Assembly: GCA_021812305.1 (NCBI GenBank)
Contig: JAKAOB010000006.1
Coordinates: 1 to 36,475, forward strand
From: Thermoplasmata archaeon
GTDB taxonomy: Archaea; Thermoplasmatota; Thermoplasmata; Lutacidiplasmatales; UBA184
DNA length: 36,475 bases
Direction of reading: 5' to 3'
Made by a program: the position numbers and the translations under genes. Under the pieces are notes generated by a model, which had not been told where the DNA came from, did not search any database, and was given only the letters and a program-made list of their open reading frames with translations. This document shows, one piece after another, positions 1 through 10,039 of the stretch (within the stretch, counting starts at the first letter, position 1; every line of letters starts with the position of its first letter).

Positions 1-2
1 TC

Positions 3-1058
3 GCGCACCGCCGCTTTGACACCCAGAAGTACTACTTCACCATCATCGACGCGCCCGGCCACCGCGACTTCGTCAAGAACATGATCACGGGGACCAGCCA
101 GGCCGACGGGGCCGTCCTGGTCTGCTCGGCGGCGGAGGGGATCCAGGAGCAGACACGCGAGCACGTCTACCTGTCGAAGACCCTCGGCGTCACCCAGCTC
201 ATCTGCGCCATCAACAAGATGGACCGGCAGGAAGTCGGGTACAAGGAGTCGAAGTACAACGAGATCAAGGACGAGCTGACCAAGCTGCTCAAGAGCGTCG
301 GCTTCAAGGTCGACACCCAGGTCGTCTTCGTCCCGATCTCGGCGTTCAAGGACGACAACATCAACAAGGCGTCGCCCAACATGCCCTGGTTCAAGGGCCC
401 GACGCTGCTCCAGGCGCTCGACAACCTCAAGGTCCCCGAGAAGCCGACGGACAAGCCGCTGCGGCTGCCCGTGCAGGACGTCTACACGATCACCGGGATC
501 GGCACCGTGCCGGTCGGGCGGGTCGAGACGGGCAAGCTCAAGGTCGGCGACAAGATCGTCTTCATGCCCGGCGGGAAGAGCGGCGAGGTCAAGTCGGTCG
601 AGATGCACCACGAATCCGTCCCCGAGGCGATCCCGGGCGACAACGTCGGATTCAACGTCCGGGGCATCGACAAGAACGACATCCGGCGCGGCGAGGTCGC
701 GGGCCCGGCGTCGAACCCCCCGACGGTCGTCGAGAGCTTTACCGCGCGGATCCAGGTGCTCAACCACCCGTCGGTCATCACCGCGGGCTACACGCCGGTC
801 TTCCACTGCCACACGGCGCAGGTCGCCTGCGAGTTCACCGAGCTCCTCAAGCGCCTCGACCCGAAGACGGGCCAGGTCGCGGAGGAGAACCCTCAGACCC
901 TCAAGACCGGGGACGCGGCCATCGTCCGCATCACGCCCCGCCGCCCCCTGGTCCTCGAGCGGTTCAAGGACTTCCCGCCCCTCGGGCGGTTCGCGGTCCG
1001 CGACATGGGTCAGACCGTCGCGGCCGGGATCGTCGACGAGGTCAAGAAGCGCGAGTAA
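3..1058 (+). CDS. tuf: Translation elongation factor EF-1alpha (5' truncated by window edge)
   Basis: Frame is open from the window start: [41 protein letters not shown]3 DAPGH and G4 NKMD motifs; EF1A C-terminus. Confidence 0.97.
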   Translation, partial: AHRRFDTQKYYFTIIDAPGHRDFVKNMITGTSQADGAVLVCSAAEGIQEQTREHVYLSKTLGVTQLICAINKMDRQEVGYKESKYNEIKDELTKLLKSVGFKVDTQVVFVPISAFKDDNINKASPNMPWFKGPTLLQALDNLKVPEKPTDKPLRLPVQDVYTITGIGTVPVGRVETGKLKVGDKIVFMPGGKSGEVKSVEMHHESVPEAIPGDNVGFNVRGIDKNDIRRGEVAGPASNPPTVVESFTARIQVLNHPSVITAGYTPVFHCHTAQVACEFTELLKRLDPKTGQVAEENPQTLKTGDAAIVRITPRRPLVLERFKDFPPLGRFAVRDMGQTVAAGIVDEVKKRE

Positions 1059-1097
1059 GCGCCGGACCTACGCGCGGTCGGCTTCGGGGAGGGAACG

Positions 1098-1409
1098 ATG
1101 GTGCAGAAGGCCCGGATCTCGCTCAGCGGGACGGACCCGAAGAAGGTCGACACCGTCTGCCGCCAGATCCGGGACATCTCGCAGAAGACTGGCGTGGCGA
1201 TCGCCGGCCCGATCCCCCTCCCCACCAAGCACCTCAAGGTGCCCGTCCGCAAGGGACCGGACGGCGGCGGCTCCAGCACGATCGACCACTGGGAGATGCG
1301 CATCCACAAGCGGCTGATCGATATCGACGCCGACGAGCGCGCACTGCGCCAGGTGATGCGCATCCAGGTCCCGGACGGCGTCAACATCGAGATCGTGCTG
1401 AAGAGCTAG
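1098..1409 (+). CDS. rpsJ: Small ribosomal subunit protein S10
   Basis: 103 aa; S10 signature [40 protein letters not shown]; directly follows EF-1alpha as in many archaea. Confidence 0.97.
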   Translation: MVQKARISLSGTDPKKVDTVCRQIRDISQKTGVAIAGPIPLPTKHLKVPVRKGPDGGGSSTIDHWEMRIHKRLIDIDADERALRQVMRIQVPDGVNIEIVLKS

Positions 1410-1415
1410 GGCGAC

Positions 1416-2042
1416 GTGTTCGCGCCCGGCGCGGGCCGCTTCCTGGTTCCCGCGGTCGTCCTCCTCGCGGCGCTCTGGGGCCTGGTCGCCCTCGCGGTGC
1501 TCCCGCGCACGGTCCCCCCGATCCTTCTGCTCGCGGCCGCGAGCGTCGTCGTCGCGTTCCTCGCCGTGTTCTTCCGTGACCCGGAGCGGGTCGCCGGTCC
1601 GGGGGTCGTCTCCGCGGCGGACGGCCGGGTGCGCGACGTGCGGCAAGAGGGCGATCGCTGGCGGATCTCCGTGTTCATGAACGTGACCGACGTCCACGTC
1701 AACCGCTTCCCCCTGACGGCCCGGGTGGCGGGGGTCTCGGAGGGCGGGCACGGGTTCCGGCCCGCCTACCGGCCGGAGGCCGAGCACAACGTCCAGCGCG
1801 GCTACCGGCTGGACACGGCCTTCGGACCGGTCGAGGTGGTCCAGATGACGGGGGTCGTCGCCCGCCGCCTGGTGAGCTTCGTGCGGCCCGGGGACACCCG
1901 GGCGAAGGGCGACCGCCTCGGGATGATCGTCCTCGGCTCCCGCGTCGACGTGCTCGTCCCCGCGGCGCACTTCGCGCCCACGGTCCCGGTCGGATCGCGG
2001 GTGACGGCCGGGGTCACGACGATTGCCGAGGAGCGGTCGTGA
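1416..2042 (+). CDS. Phosphatidylserine/archaetidylserine decarboxylase-like
   Basis: N-terminal TM segments; PSD fold motifs DGRVRDV, NVTDVHVNRFPL and C-terminal LGS autocleavage site (GMIVLGSRVDVLVP). Confidence 0.88.
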   Translation: MFAPGAGRFLVPAVVLLAALWGLVALAVLPRTVPPILLLAAASVVVAFLAVFFRDPERVAGPGVVSAADGRVRDVRQEGDRWRISVFMNVTDVHVNRFPLTARVAGVSEGGHGFRPAYRPEAEHNVQRGYRLDTAFGPVEVVQMTGVVARRLVSFVRPGDTRAKGDRLGMIVLGSRVDVLVPAAHFAPTVPVGSRVTAGVTTIAEERS

Positions 2043-2785
2043 CGGGCCGCTGGGCGGCGAACCTCGCGACGCTCGCGAACGCGCTCGTCGGCCTCGGCGC
2101 GATCGCCTACACGCTCGCGGGCAACCCGCTCTGGGGAATGCTGCTCATCGTCTGCGGGCTCGGCTTCGATGGCCTCGACGGGTACCTCTCCCGGCGCTCC
2201 GGCCTCCCCCCGTCGGCCTTTGGCCGCGTCGCGGACTCCGTGGCGGACGCGGTGACCTTCGGGCTTGCGCCCGCGGCGCTGGTGATCGTCCACACCGAGC
2301 GGGCCGCGCTCTGGGCCCCGTGGCAGTCGGACGCCGTGATCGTCGGTGTGCTCATCGCCGCGCTCGCGTTCGCCCGACTGGTCTATTTCACCCTGCGAGC
2401 GTTCCGCGTCCCGCACTTCGTGGGCGCTCCGACCCCTCAGAACGCGCTGGCGGTCGCGGCGCTCGTGCTCTTCCTGGACGTGCCCGGGTTCCTCGGAACG
2501 GACCCGATCGCGTTCCTGCTCGGCAGCGGGCTCGTCGCGCTGACGATGGTCGTCCCGGTGCCCTTCCCGAAGGTCCGACGCGGAAGCCGCGTGCGGCTTC
2601 CGGCGACGGTCACCTCCGTCGCGCTCGTGGTCGCGCTCGTGCCGCTCCAGTTCCGTCCGGCGCCCGGATCGTGGCCGTTCCTCGTCGCCGAGGCGGCGGC
2701 GGTGGTGGCCGCGGCCGGCATCGCCTTCTATTACCTCGCGGGACCGTTCCTGGTCCCGCGGGGAGGGACGGCGGTCTCCGAATGA
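2039..2785 (+). CDS. CDP-alcohol phosphatidyltransferase (likely archaetidylserine synthase)
   Basis: Motif FDGLDGYLSRRSGLPPSAFGRVADSVAD; multiple TM helices; 4-nt overlap with the decarboxylase. Confidence 0.88.
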   Translation: MTGRWAANLATLANALVGLGAIAYTLAGNPLWGMLLIVCGLGFDGLDGYLSRRSGLPPSAFGRVADSVADAVTFGLAPAALVIVHTERAALWAPWQSDAVIVGVLIAALAFARLVYFTLRAFRVPHFVGAPTPQNALAVAALVLFLDVPGFLGTDPIAFLLGSGLVALTMVVPVPFPKVRRGSRVRLPATVTSVALVVALVPLQFRPAPGSWPFLVAEAAAVVAAAGIAFYYLAGPFLVPRGGTAVSE

Positions 2786-3198
2786 GCCCGAGCGCCGCCG
2801 CCCGGCTCCATCCGATCCGCCTGACCCCGCGCGAGGCCCTCCTGTTCGAGGCCGGCATCAAGCTCGGCGGGATCTTCCACCAATACCTCGGAACGCCGGT
2901 CGCGCCGCGCACGGCCGCGGGCCTGGCCCGAACGATCGAGCGCGCGGTCGGCCTGCAGCCCTTCGTGGCCGAGGTCCGGGTCCGGATCGACCCGACGGTC
3001 GGCGGCCCGGCGGGTCGGGGCCGGTTCGCCTACCGCTACCTCACCGCCGAGATGCTGACGGCGCGCGTCTCGCTCGTGGACGGCCCGGTCCGCGTCGAGG
3101 CCGGGCTCGCCCTCGACCCGCGCCGCCGCTACCCGCTCATGTCCGTCCGCTCGGTCGCGACCGGCCGCCCGCGGTCCGGTCGGGCCCGCGCCCGCTAG
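2782..3198 (+). CDS. mptD: Archaeal dihydroneopterin aldolase (MptD family)
   Basis: LTPREALLFEAGIKLGGIFHQYLGTPV ... LQPFVAEVRVRID ... YPLMSV matches the archaeal MptD pattern; ATGA overlap with the upstream gene. Confidence 0.85.
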   Translation: MSPSAAARLHPIRLTPREALLFEAGIKLGGIFHQYLGTPVAPRTAAGLARTIERAVGLQPFVAEVRVRIDPTVGGPAGRGRFAYRYLTAEMLTARVSLVDGPVRVEAGLALDPRRRYPLMSVRSVATGRPRSGRARAR

Positions 3199-4319
3199 GC
3201 CCGCTGGTCGACCGGGGCGTAGCGCAGGTCGACGGGGCCGATGTACTGGGCCGTCGGCCGGATCAGGCGGAGGTCCTGGTACTCCTCGAGCACGTGGGCC
3301 GTCCAGCCGACGACGCGGCTCGCCGCGAAGACCGGCGTGAACAGATCGCTCGGGATCCCGAGGAGCGTGTAGACGCTCCCGGAATACAGGTCGACGTTCG
3401 GATAGAGCCCCTTTTCGCGGTGGACGACGCGCTCGAGCTCGCGCAGGAGCTCGAAGTAGTGGAGGTCGTGGTGCGCCTCGCCGGCCCGGTAGGACCAGTC
3501 GCGCAGGATCGTCGCCCGGGGGTCCTCGACCTTGTAGACCCGGTGCCCGAAGCCCATGATCCGCTCGTGGCGCGCGAGCTTGCCCCGCACGATCGCATCG
3601 ACCCGATCGACCGTGCCGCACTCGTTGAGCAGCTCCATGACGCGCTCGTTGGCCCCGCCGTGCAGCGGTCCCTTGAGGGTGCCGACGGCGCTCGTGACGG
3701 CGGAGTAGAGGTCGCTGAGCGTCGAGGCCGTGACGCGGGCCGCGAAGGTCGAGGCGTTGAGCTCGTGGTCGGCGTGGAGGATGAGGGCGATGTCGAGGGC
3801 CCGGCCCTCGAGCTCGCTGCCCTCGCGGTCGCGCAGCGCGTAGAGCAGATACTGCGCGTGGCCGAGCTCGGGACGGGGCGCGAGGGGCGGAAGGCCCTTG
3901 CGCCGGCGGTGGAAGTAGCCGAGGATCGAGGGGAGCACGGCGGTCAGCCGCTGGGCGCCGCCGATCGAGCTTGCGCCCGGGCGGGTCTCCGCCGGCTCGA
4001 AGTGCGCGAGGGCGCTCACCGCGGTGCGCAGGACGTCCATCGGCGCGCACTCCTTCGGGATGCGGTCGAGGATGCCGGTGAGCTCGGCCGGGATCTCGCG
4101 CAGGCGCGCGAGGCGCGTCCGCAATTCGTCCAGCTGGGCGCGCGTCGGCAGGCGGCCGTACCAGAGCAGGTAGGCGACCTCCTCGAACGTCGACTGCTCG
4201 GCGAGCTCGCGGATGTCGTAGCCGCGGTAGATGAGCCGCCCGCCGTGTCCGTCGATGAAGCAGATCTGCGACTCGAGGGCGACCACGTCCTCGAGCCCGC
4301 GCTGGACCTCTCCCGCCAT
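3195..4319 (-). CDS. gltA: Citrate synthase
   Basis: 374 aa; HADHELNASTFAARVTAST, GPLHGGANERVMELL, MGFGHRVYKVEDPRA. Confidence 0.96.
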   Translation of the reverse strand: MAGEVQRGLEDVVALESQICFIDGHGGRLIYRGYDIRELAEQSTFEEVAYLLWYGRLPTRAQLDELRTRLARLREIPAELTGILDRIPKECAPMDVLRTAVSALAHFEPAETRPGASSIGGAQRLTAVLPSILGYFHRRRKGLPPLAPRPELGHAQYLLYALRDREGSELEGRALDIALILHADHELNASTFAARVTASTLSDLYSAVTSAVGTLKGPLHGGANERVMELLNECGTVDRVDAIVRGKLARHERIMGFGHRVYKVEDPRATILRDWSYRAGEAHHDLHYFELLRELERVVHREKGLYPNVDLYSGSVYTLLGIPSDLFTPVFAASRVVGWTAHVLEEYQDLRLIRPTAQYIGPVDLRYAPVDQRA

Positions 4320-4350
4320 GGCCTTCCCGGCCCGCCGAGGCGTGGGAGGG

Positions 4351-5739
4351 TTAATCGGTTTCGATGCGACCGGCCGGCGGCGGCGTCGGCGTGGGGCGGA
4401 CGGCCGCGGGCGCCTCCTTGCGACGGAGGTAGGCGACCTGGGCCGCCGACCAGAGCGGCAGGGAGGCGAGGAGCGCGCCCGCGGCGATGAGGAAAGTGTA
4501 CCGGTAGCCGAGGAACGAGAGCACTCCGGAGAGGACGGCGCCCAGCACGGCGGCGACCCCGCCCAAGGCGCTGCTCACCCCGAGCAGGCTGCCGGCGTCC
4601 CGCCCGCGGAGGGCGCGGAACAGGATGAGGGACGAGGACGTCGAGTAGAAGGCAATGGCCGCGCCGAGGATCGCGAAGGCGAGCACGTTCGCCCCGTACA
4701 CGCCGCCGGTGGCGAGGGGAACGAAGGTGAAGCCGGCCACGGCGAGATACCCCAGGCTGCGGACATAGGTCGAGCGCTGGACGAGACGATCGGAACCGAG
4801 CCGGGAGGTGAGGTTGCCGCTCGACGGGAAGGCGAGGCCCTGGGCGAGGTTGTTCGAGAAGTTGACGAGGAAGATCGAGGAGGCGGTGAGGCCCGCGGCG
4901 TAGAGATACGGTACGTAGGAGATGTTGAACAGGTTCGAGGAGACGTTGAAGAGGAACGACGCCGCGAAGATGAGCGGCAGCTCGTGGCGGAACTCCTCGC
5001 GCAGCCAGCGGCGGAAGCGCGCGCGGGACGGCCGCGACAACCCGGGCCGCTTGGGGAAGAACGGGATGGCGATCCGGAGCGCGGCCGAGTGGTAGATCCT
5101 CGACGCCAGGCTATCGGCGTGGACGGCGACGTTCGCGGTCGTCCGCACCCGGTCGGGCGGCACGTCGCGGATGCCGACCCAGACCGCGGCGACGGAGACC
5201 GCGGCGAGGGCGGCGAGCACGTAGAGGAGCGGCTCGAGCGGCCGGCCGCCCAGAAGCCAAAAGTAGCCGATGAGGAGACCGGCGATCGCCCCGATCATGC
5301 TCATCTCCTGGAATGACGCGAACGCGTTCGGCCGCTCGTCCTCGCGGAACTTCTCGAGAATGAGGAGGTTCGACGCGCTCGCCCCCGCCGGGGCGATGAG
5401 CCCGACCACCACGTAGAGGACGTAGAGGGCGGGGAGGGAGGGGGCCTGGGCGAGGAGGACGTAGATCACCGCGAAGCCAATGTAGTTGATGAGGAGGAAT
5501 CGGCGGCGGGTCGGATAGCGGTCGGAGAGATACCCCCACAGCATCGAGGCGAGGATCACGGCGCCGTTGAACAGCGACGCCGCCAGGGCCACATCGACCC
5601 AGGCGCCGTGCAGCGTGATCAGGATGAGGAGGGGCAGCGCGACGCCGAATCCGGACGTCGCCGCGTTGATCGGCACGAACGCGAGCAGCCAGGGACGCGC
5701 GACCAGGCGGCTCGGGAACGTCTTGAGGTGGGTCTCCAT
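4351..5739 (-). CDS. MFS transporter
   Basis: Approx. 12 hydrophobic segments; start METHLKTFPSRLVARPWLLAF; TATA-like CCATAAAG (minus strand) approx. 30 nt upstream. Confidence 0.85.
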   Translation of the reverse strand: METHLKTFPSRLVARPWLLAFVPINAATSGFGVALPLLILITLHGAWVDVALAASLFNGAVILASMLWGYLSDRYPTRRRFLLINYIGFAVIYVLLAQAPSLPALYVLYVVVGLIAPAGASASNLLILEKFREDERPNAFASFQEMSMIGAIAGLLIGYFWLLGGRPLEPLLYVLAALAAVSVAAVWVGIRDVPPDRVRTTANVAVHADSLASRIYHSAALRIAIPFFPKRPGLSRPSRARFRRWLREEFRHELPLIFAASFLFNVSSNLFNISYVPYLYAAGLTASSIFLVNFSNNLAQGLAFPSSGNLTSRLGSDRLVQRSTYVRSLGYLAVAGFTFVPLATGGVYGANVLAFAILGAAIAFYSTSSSLILFRALRGRDAGSLLGVSSALGGVAAVLGAVLSGVLSFLGYRYTFLIAAGALLASLPLWSAAQVAYLRRKEAPAAVRPTPTPPPAGRIETD

Positions 5740-5869
5740 CGGGTACGGACGGCCGGTTCTGGGGCCGGGCTTTATGGGAGTTCGCCCCGATAGGAATCGT
5801 CCTCTCGCGGCTGACAACCCTTATTAAGTGGGGCAGGTGTCGCCGGGCCGTCCGAGAGGGAAAAACCCC

Positions 5870-6103
5870 GTGGCCATCGGATTCGTCCTGATCAGCACCG
5901 CGCCTGCGAAGGAGCATGAGGTGTACACCGAGCTCCTTCGGGTGAAGGGGATCGTGGAGCTCCACCCGCTCTTCGGTGAGTACGACCTCATCGCGAAGGT
6001 CGAGGCGGAGGACTTCAACGCCCTGGGCCAGCTGGTCGTGGACAAGATCCGTTCGGTCCCCGGCGTCATCGACACCAAGACCCTGACGGGCATCAAGTTC
6101 TGA
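5870..6103 (+). CDS. Standalone Lrp/AsnC ligand-binding (RAM) domain protein
   Basis: 77 aa MAIGFVLISTAPAKEHEVYTELLRVKGIVELHPLFGEYDLIAKVEAEDFNALGQLVVDKIRSVPGVIDTKTLTGIKF; GTG start; TATA-like TTATTAAG about 45 nt upstream. Confidence 0.92.
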   Translation: MAIGFVLISTAPAKEHEVYTELLRVKGIVELHPLFGEYDLIAKVEAEDFNALGQLVVDKIRSVPGVIDTKTLTGIKF

Positions 6104-6118
6104 AGGAGGCACACGATC

Positions 6119-6442
6119 GTGTTTGAGGTGTGGGCGGCCAACAGCGCGAATCTGATCGGCGGTTGGCAGGAGTTCGTCACGATCCTGCTCCTGGTCTTCG
6201 GACTGTTCCTGATCCTGGCGGGAGTGTTCACGGCCTACTTCGGCAGCGGCAAGAGCCGGACGATCGGCGTCGTGCTCCTCGTCGTCGGCCTGGTCGTGGG
6301 TCTGCTCTCCGGCTATTGGTACCACACGCTGCACGCGTCGCTCTCGACGCTGGTCTGGCAGGCCTTCCTCGTCCTGCTCGCCGCCGTCGTGGGCGCCCTC
6401 ATCGCGATCGCCATCTTCCTCGTGGCGATCATGAAGTCGTAG
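6119..6442 (+). CDS. Small integral membrane protein, unknown function
   Basis: 107 aa, about three TM segments, SD AAGGAGG upstream, GTG start. Confidence 0.75.
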   Translation: MFEVWAANSANLIGGWQEFVTILLLVFGLFLILAGVFTAYFGSGKSRTIGVVLLVVGLVVGLLSGYWYHTLHASLSTLVWQAFLVLLAAVVGALIAIAIFLVAIMKS

Positions 6443-6469
6443 GGCCGGTCGCACGGGAGCGGGCGGCGC

Positions 6470-7336
6470 ATGGCGCGCCCCCGCCTCGTCACCCTGACGA
6501 CGGACATCGGCGGCGTCTACGCCGCCCAGATGAAAGCCGTCCTCTACCGACGCCTTCCCCCGGGCCACGTCATCGACCTCGTCCATGACGTCCCGCCGCA
6601 CCGCGTCGTCGAGGCGGCGTTCCTCCTGCGACAGATGGGCGCGATGTTCCCGGCGGGCACGGTCCACGTGGCGGTCATCGACCCGGGCGTCGGGTCGACC
6701 CGGGCACCGATCGCGGTGAAGTGCGCCGACACCAGCCTGCTCGTCGGCCCGGACAATGGGGTCCTCTTTCCTCTGGCCGAGCGGCTCGGCGGGGGCGACG
6801 CCTACCGCCTCGATCCTGCCCGGGTCGCCCCCGGACACCCTCCGAGCCCGACCTTCCAGGGCCGAGACCTCTTTGCCCCGGCGGCCGCCCGGCTGGCCTG
6901 CGGAACTCCCCCCGAACGGCTCGGCACGCGCTGCGACTTCCAGCACCGGGCCCTGCCGGTCCCGCGCCGACGCGGCCGCACGGTGCGGGGCGTCGTTCTG
7001 CACGTCGACCCCTTCGGCAACCTCATCACGAACGTACCGGGAGAGTGGCTGCCGGCCCCGGGGACGCCGCTCTCCGTGCGCGTCGGGCGGGGCACGCCCC
7101 GCCCCGTGATGCGGGCGCGGACGTATGCCGACCTCGCCCCCCGGGCGCTCGGCAGCCTCGTCTCCAGCTTCGGCACCGTCGAGGTGAGCGCGCGCGAATC
7201 CTCCGCCGCACGCCGCCTCGGTGGCCGATTTGGGACCGCCGTCGTCCTCCGACGGCCGCGCTCGCGCGGCGGCCCGGGGCCCCGTCCGCCCGTCGGCGGT
7301 GCCCGCGCCCGCCGCTCCGCCTCGACGAGACGGTAA
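6470..7336 (+). CDS. SAM hydroxide adenosyltransferase (DUF62; chlorinase/fluorinase family)
   Basis: [53 protein letters not shown]. Confidence 0.93.
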   Translation: MARPRLVTLTTDIGGVYAAQMKAVLYRRLPPGHVIDLVHDVPPHRVVEAAFLLRQMGAMFPAGTVHVAVIDPGVGSTRAPIAVKCADTSLLVGPDNGVLFPLAERLGGGDAYRLDPARVAPGHPPSPTFQGRDLFAPAAARLACGTPPERLGTRCDFQHRALPVPRRRGRTVRGVVLHVDPFGNLITNVPGEWLPAPGTPLSVRVGRGTPRPVMRARTYADLAPRALGSLVSSFGTVEVSARESSAARRLGGRFGTAVVLRRPRSRGGPGPRPPVGGARARRSASTRR

Positions 7337-7392
7337 ATAGACGCGCCTCTAGGTCCGGTCGGTCCGCCACCGGGGCGGTCCGGCCGGACGGA

Positions 7393-8547
7393 ATGCCCAG
7401 CAAGCGAGACTACTACGAGGTCCTCGGCGTCGGACGGGGCGCCAGCGCCGACGAGATCAAGTCGGCCTACCGGCGGCTCGCCCGCCAGCACCACCCCGAC
7501 GTGAACAAGGACAACCCGAAGGCCGCCGAGGAGCGGTTCAAGGAGCTGTCCGAGGCGTACGAGATCCTCGCGGATCCCGAGAAGCGCCGTCGCTACGACG
7601 CGATGGGATTTTCCGGCGTCGCGACCGACTTCGGTCCGCAGGGGTTCACCTGGCAGAACTTCACGCACGCCGGCGATCTCGAGGACCTCCTCGGCGGCTC
7701 GAACTTCTTCCAGCAGCTGTTCGAGCAGGGCTTCGGCGGGGGGCTCTTCGATGCCGGCCGCCGGAGGGGCAGCGGGCGCGGCAACGATCTCGAGGTCTCC
7801 GTGCGTCTCCCGCTCTCGGCCGCGGTCACCGGCGCGGATCGCACGATCGAGGTGCCGCAGGCGACCCGGTGCGAAGACTGCCGGGGGACCGGCGCGCGGG
7901 ACGGGACCGCGCTCGAGACGTGCCCGGAGTGCGAGGGACGGGGCCAGATCCGCCGCTCGCAGAGCCGCGGCTACAGCCAGCTCATCACGATCACCGACTG
8001 TCCGATGTGCCACGGGTCGGGTCGCCGCATCAAGGCGCCGTGCCCGACGTGCGACGGGACCGGCACCCTGCGGCGGGTGAAGAAGCTCGAGGTGACGATC
8101 CCGCCCGGCGTGGACGACGGCACGATCCTTCGTCTCCCGCGCCAGGGGGTACCGGGCGGACCCGGCGGCCCTCCCGGCGACCTCTTCGTCCAGGTCATGT
8201 TCGAACCGTCGGACCGCTTCGCCCGCCAGGGGATGGACGCCTACAGCGAGGCGACGATCCCGCTCGCCGATGCCCTGTTCGGGGCCGAGGTACGGGTCCC
8301 GACGCTCACCGGGGAAGCGCTCCTGACGGTTCCCCCAGGGACCCAGCCCGAGGCGCAGTTCCGTCTGCGGGGCGAGGGGTTCCCGCGCTTCCGGGGACGC
8401 GACCGCGGCGATCTCATACTCACGGTCCACGTCGAGCTGCCGCGTTCCCTCGGCGGCCACCAGAAAGAGCTCCTCCGCGAGGCCCTCGGGAGCGGCGGCG
8501 CCCGCACGTCGTCGCGCCGCTCGGGGCTCTTCGGCCGACGGAACTGA
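7393..8547 (+). CDS. dnaJ: Chaperone DnaJ
   Basis: J domain with HPD; four CxxCxGxG repeats; C-terminal substrate-binding domain. Confidence 0.97.
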   Translation: MPSKRDYYEVLGVGRGASADEIKSAYRRLARQHHPDVNKDNPKAAEERFKELSEAYEILADPEKRRRYDAMGFSGVATDFGPQGFTWQNFTHAGDLEDLLGGSNFFQQLFEQGFGGGLFDAGRRRGSGRGNDLEVSVRLPLSAAVTGADRTIEVPQATRCEDCRGTGARDGTALETCPECEGRGQIRRSQSRGYSQLITITDCPMCHGSGRRIKAPCPTCDGTGTLRRVKKLEVTIPPGVDDGTILRLPRQGVPGGPGGPPGDLFVQVMFEPSDRFARQGMDAYSEATIPLADALFGAEVRVPTLTGEALLTVPPGTQPEAQFRLRGEGFPRFRGRDRGDLILTVHVELPRSLGGHQKELLREALGSGGARTSSRRSGLFGRRN

Positions 8548-8550
8548 GCG

Positions 8551-9189
8551 ATGGGGTCGGAAGAGCCGGCCCCGGAGCACTACTTCACCGCGCGCCCGCG
8601 CTCGCCCTCGCGACGGCGGAGCTTCCGCTTCCTCTACCGCGGCCAGATCCTGATCTTCGAGTCCGACCGCGGGATCTTCGGCGCCGAGGGGCTCGACCCC
8701 GGCACCGCCCTGCTCATCGAGTCGATGACGGTCGGGGCGAGCGACCGTGTCCTCGACCTCGGGTGCGGGTGGGGGGCGGTCGGCGTCGCCGCGGCGAAGG
8801 CCGCCCCCGGCGGCCGCGTGGTCCTCACCGACGTGAACCGCCGGGCGGCCCACCTGGCGCGGAGCAACCTGCGCCGCAACGGGGTCGGGAACGCGGAGGT
8901 GCGCGTCGGCTCTCTGTTCGAGCCGGTCGCCGGGGAGACCTTCGACCTGATCGCGACGAACCCGCCGTACCACGCCGGTCGACCGCTCGTCCTCGCGCTC
9001 CTGGCCGGGGCGCGCACCCACCTAGCGGAAGGGGGCCGGCTCGTGGTCGTCGGAAAGGGGAGCCAGGGGATCCGGTTCTACCAGTCGTGGCTCGAGGAGC
9101 ACTGGGACGGACCGGTGGAGGTCGTCGGCCGGCGCAGCGGCTACCGGGTGCTCGAGGCGCGCCGCGGGCCGATGATCCGGAACGAATAG
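8551..9189 (+). CDS. Class I SAM methyltransferase (RsmC-like 'small' methyltransferase)
   Basis: VLDLGCGWGAVGVAAA and NPPY motifs; HYFTARPRSPSRRRSFRF N-terminus. Confidence 0.9.
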   Translation: MGSEEPAPEHYFTARPRSPSRRRSFRFLYRGQILIFESDRGIFGAEGLDPGTALLIESMTVGASDRVLDLGCGWGAVGVAAAKAAPGGRVVLTDVNRRAAHLARSNLRRNGVGNAEVRVGSLFEPVAGETFDLIATNPPYHAGRPLVLALLAGARTHLAEGGRLVVVGKGSQGIRFYQSWLEEHWDGPVEVVGRRSGYRVLEARRGPMIRNE

Positions 9190-9878
9190 AGGCGCCCGAG
9201 GTGCCGGAGGTAGTCGCCGATCTGCCCCGACCCGAGCTTGCTCTCCCCGGCCACGCGCGGGCCGAACGTGAACGGCACCTCGAGGACGGGGCGAGGGCGG
9301 CACCGCACGAGGACCTCGAGCGCGATCTTGTAGCCGATCGGGGCGAGCTCGGCCCGTGCCAGGATGCGCCGGTCGAGCGCGAAGAAGCCGCTCATCGGGT
9401 CGAGGACGTGGACGAGGGGACGGGCGAGGAGGCCGCCGCCGAAGGAGACGGCCCGGCGCCACCCGACGAGCCCCGGCGCGCTCCCGCCCGCGACCTTGCG
9501 GCTGGCGAGCACGAACTCGGCGCGACCGTCGAGGATCGGGGTCACGAGCGACGGGATCACCTCGGGCGGATGGCTTCCGTCCGCGTCGAGGACGACGATC
9601 ACCCGCCCCCGGGCGGCCCGGAAGCCCTCGAGCACGGCCGAGGCGAGACCGAGGCGGCCCGGCCGCTCGATCAGCCGGAACGGCGCTCCGTCGCGGGACC
9701 GGACGAACTCCCCCGTGCCGTCCGGAGAGCTGTCGTCGACCACGACGACCTCGCTCGAGAACCGGGCGAGGGATCGGCCGATGCGCGGGTCCAGGAGCTC
9801 GAGGGCCTTCCGCTCGTTGAACGTCGGAAGGACGATGGAGACCTCCGGCTCCCCGGGCACACCCGACCGACGCCGCAT
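9141..9878 (-). CDS. GT2 glycosyltransferase, dolichol-phosphate mannosyltransferase-like
   Basis: SIVLPTFNERKALELL, VVVDDSSPDGTGE, VVLDADGSHPPE, SGFFALDRR. Confidence 0.9.
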   Translation of the reverse strand: MRRRSGVPGEPEVSIVLPTFNERKALELLDPRIGRSLARFSSEVVVVDDSSPDGTGEFVRSRDGAPFRLIERPGRLGLASAVLEGFRAARGRVIVVLDADGSHPPEVIPSLVTPILDGRAEFVLASRKVAGGSAPGLVGWRRAVSFGGGLLARPLVHVLDPMSGFFALDRRILARAELAPIGYKIALEVLVRCRPRPVLEVPFTFGPRVAGESKLGSGQIGDYLRHLGRLYSFRIIGPRRASSTR

Positions 9879-9943
9879 GGGCTAAAGGCGATGCCTCCCC
9901 GGCCCGCCGACCGGCGGGGCGCGGCCGCCGGCCACCGAAGCAC

Positions 9944-9949
9944 TTAAAA
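9944..9949 (+). promoter_or_regulatory. TATA-like box TTAAAA of the S13-S4-S11-RpoD operon
   Basis: AT island in GC-rich intergenic DNA, about 90 nt upstream of the S13 coding start. Confidence 0.55.
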
Positions 9950-9973
9950 GGAGAGGCCAGTTCGGCGGCGCTA

Positions 9974-9989
9974 CCCGCGGCTTCGCGGG
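9974..9989 (+). promoter_or_regulatory. Leader hairpin CCCGCG-GCTT-CGCGGG
   Basis: Perfect 6-bp all-GC stem with 4-nt loop, located at the expected 5' end of the r-protein transcript. Confidence 0.5.
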
Positions 9990-10039
9990 CCCCGGCCGGG
10001 CCTCCGGTCGTGGGCCGCCCGCCGCAGCATCGAAGGAGA

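Noticed and set aside
6802-9021. 739-aa minus-strand ORF
   Set aside because: Antisense to DUF62, DnaJ and methyltransferase genes, all well supported.
7869-9947. 692-aa plus-strand ORF
   Set aside because: Out of frame through dnaJ and the methyltransferase and antisense to the GT2 gene.
9885-10035. Possible tRNA or small RNA gene before S13
   Set aside because: Hairpins are present but no tRNA T-loop GTTCRANNC or acceptor pairing could be found.
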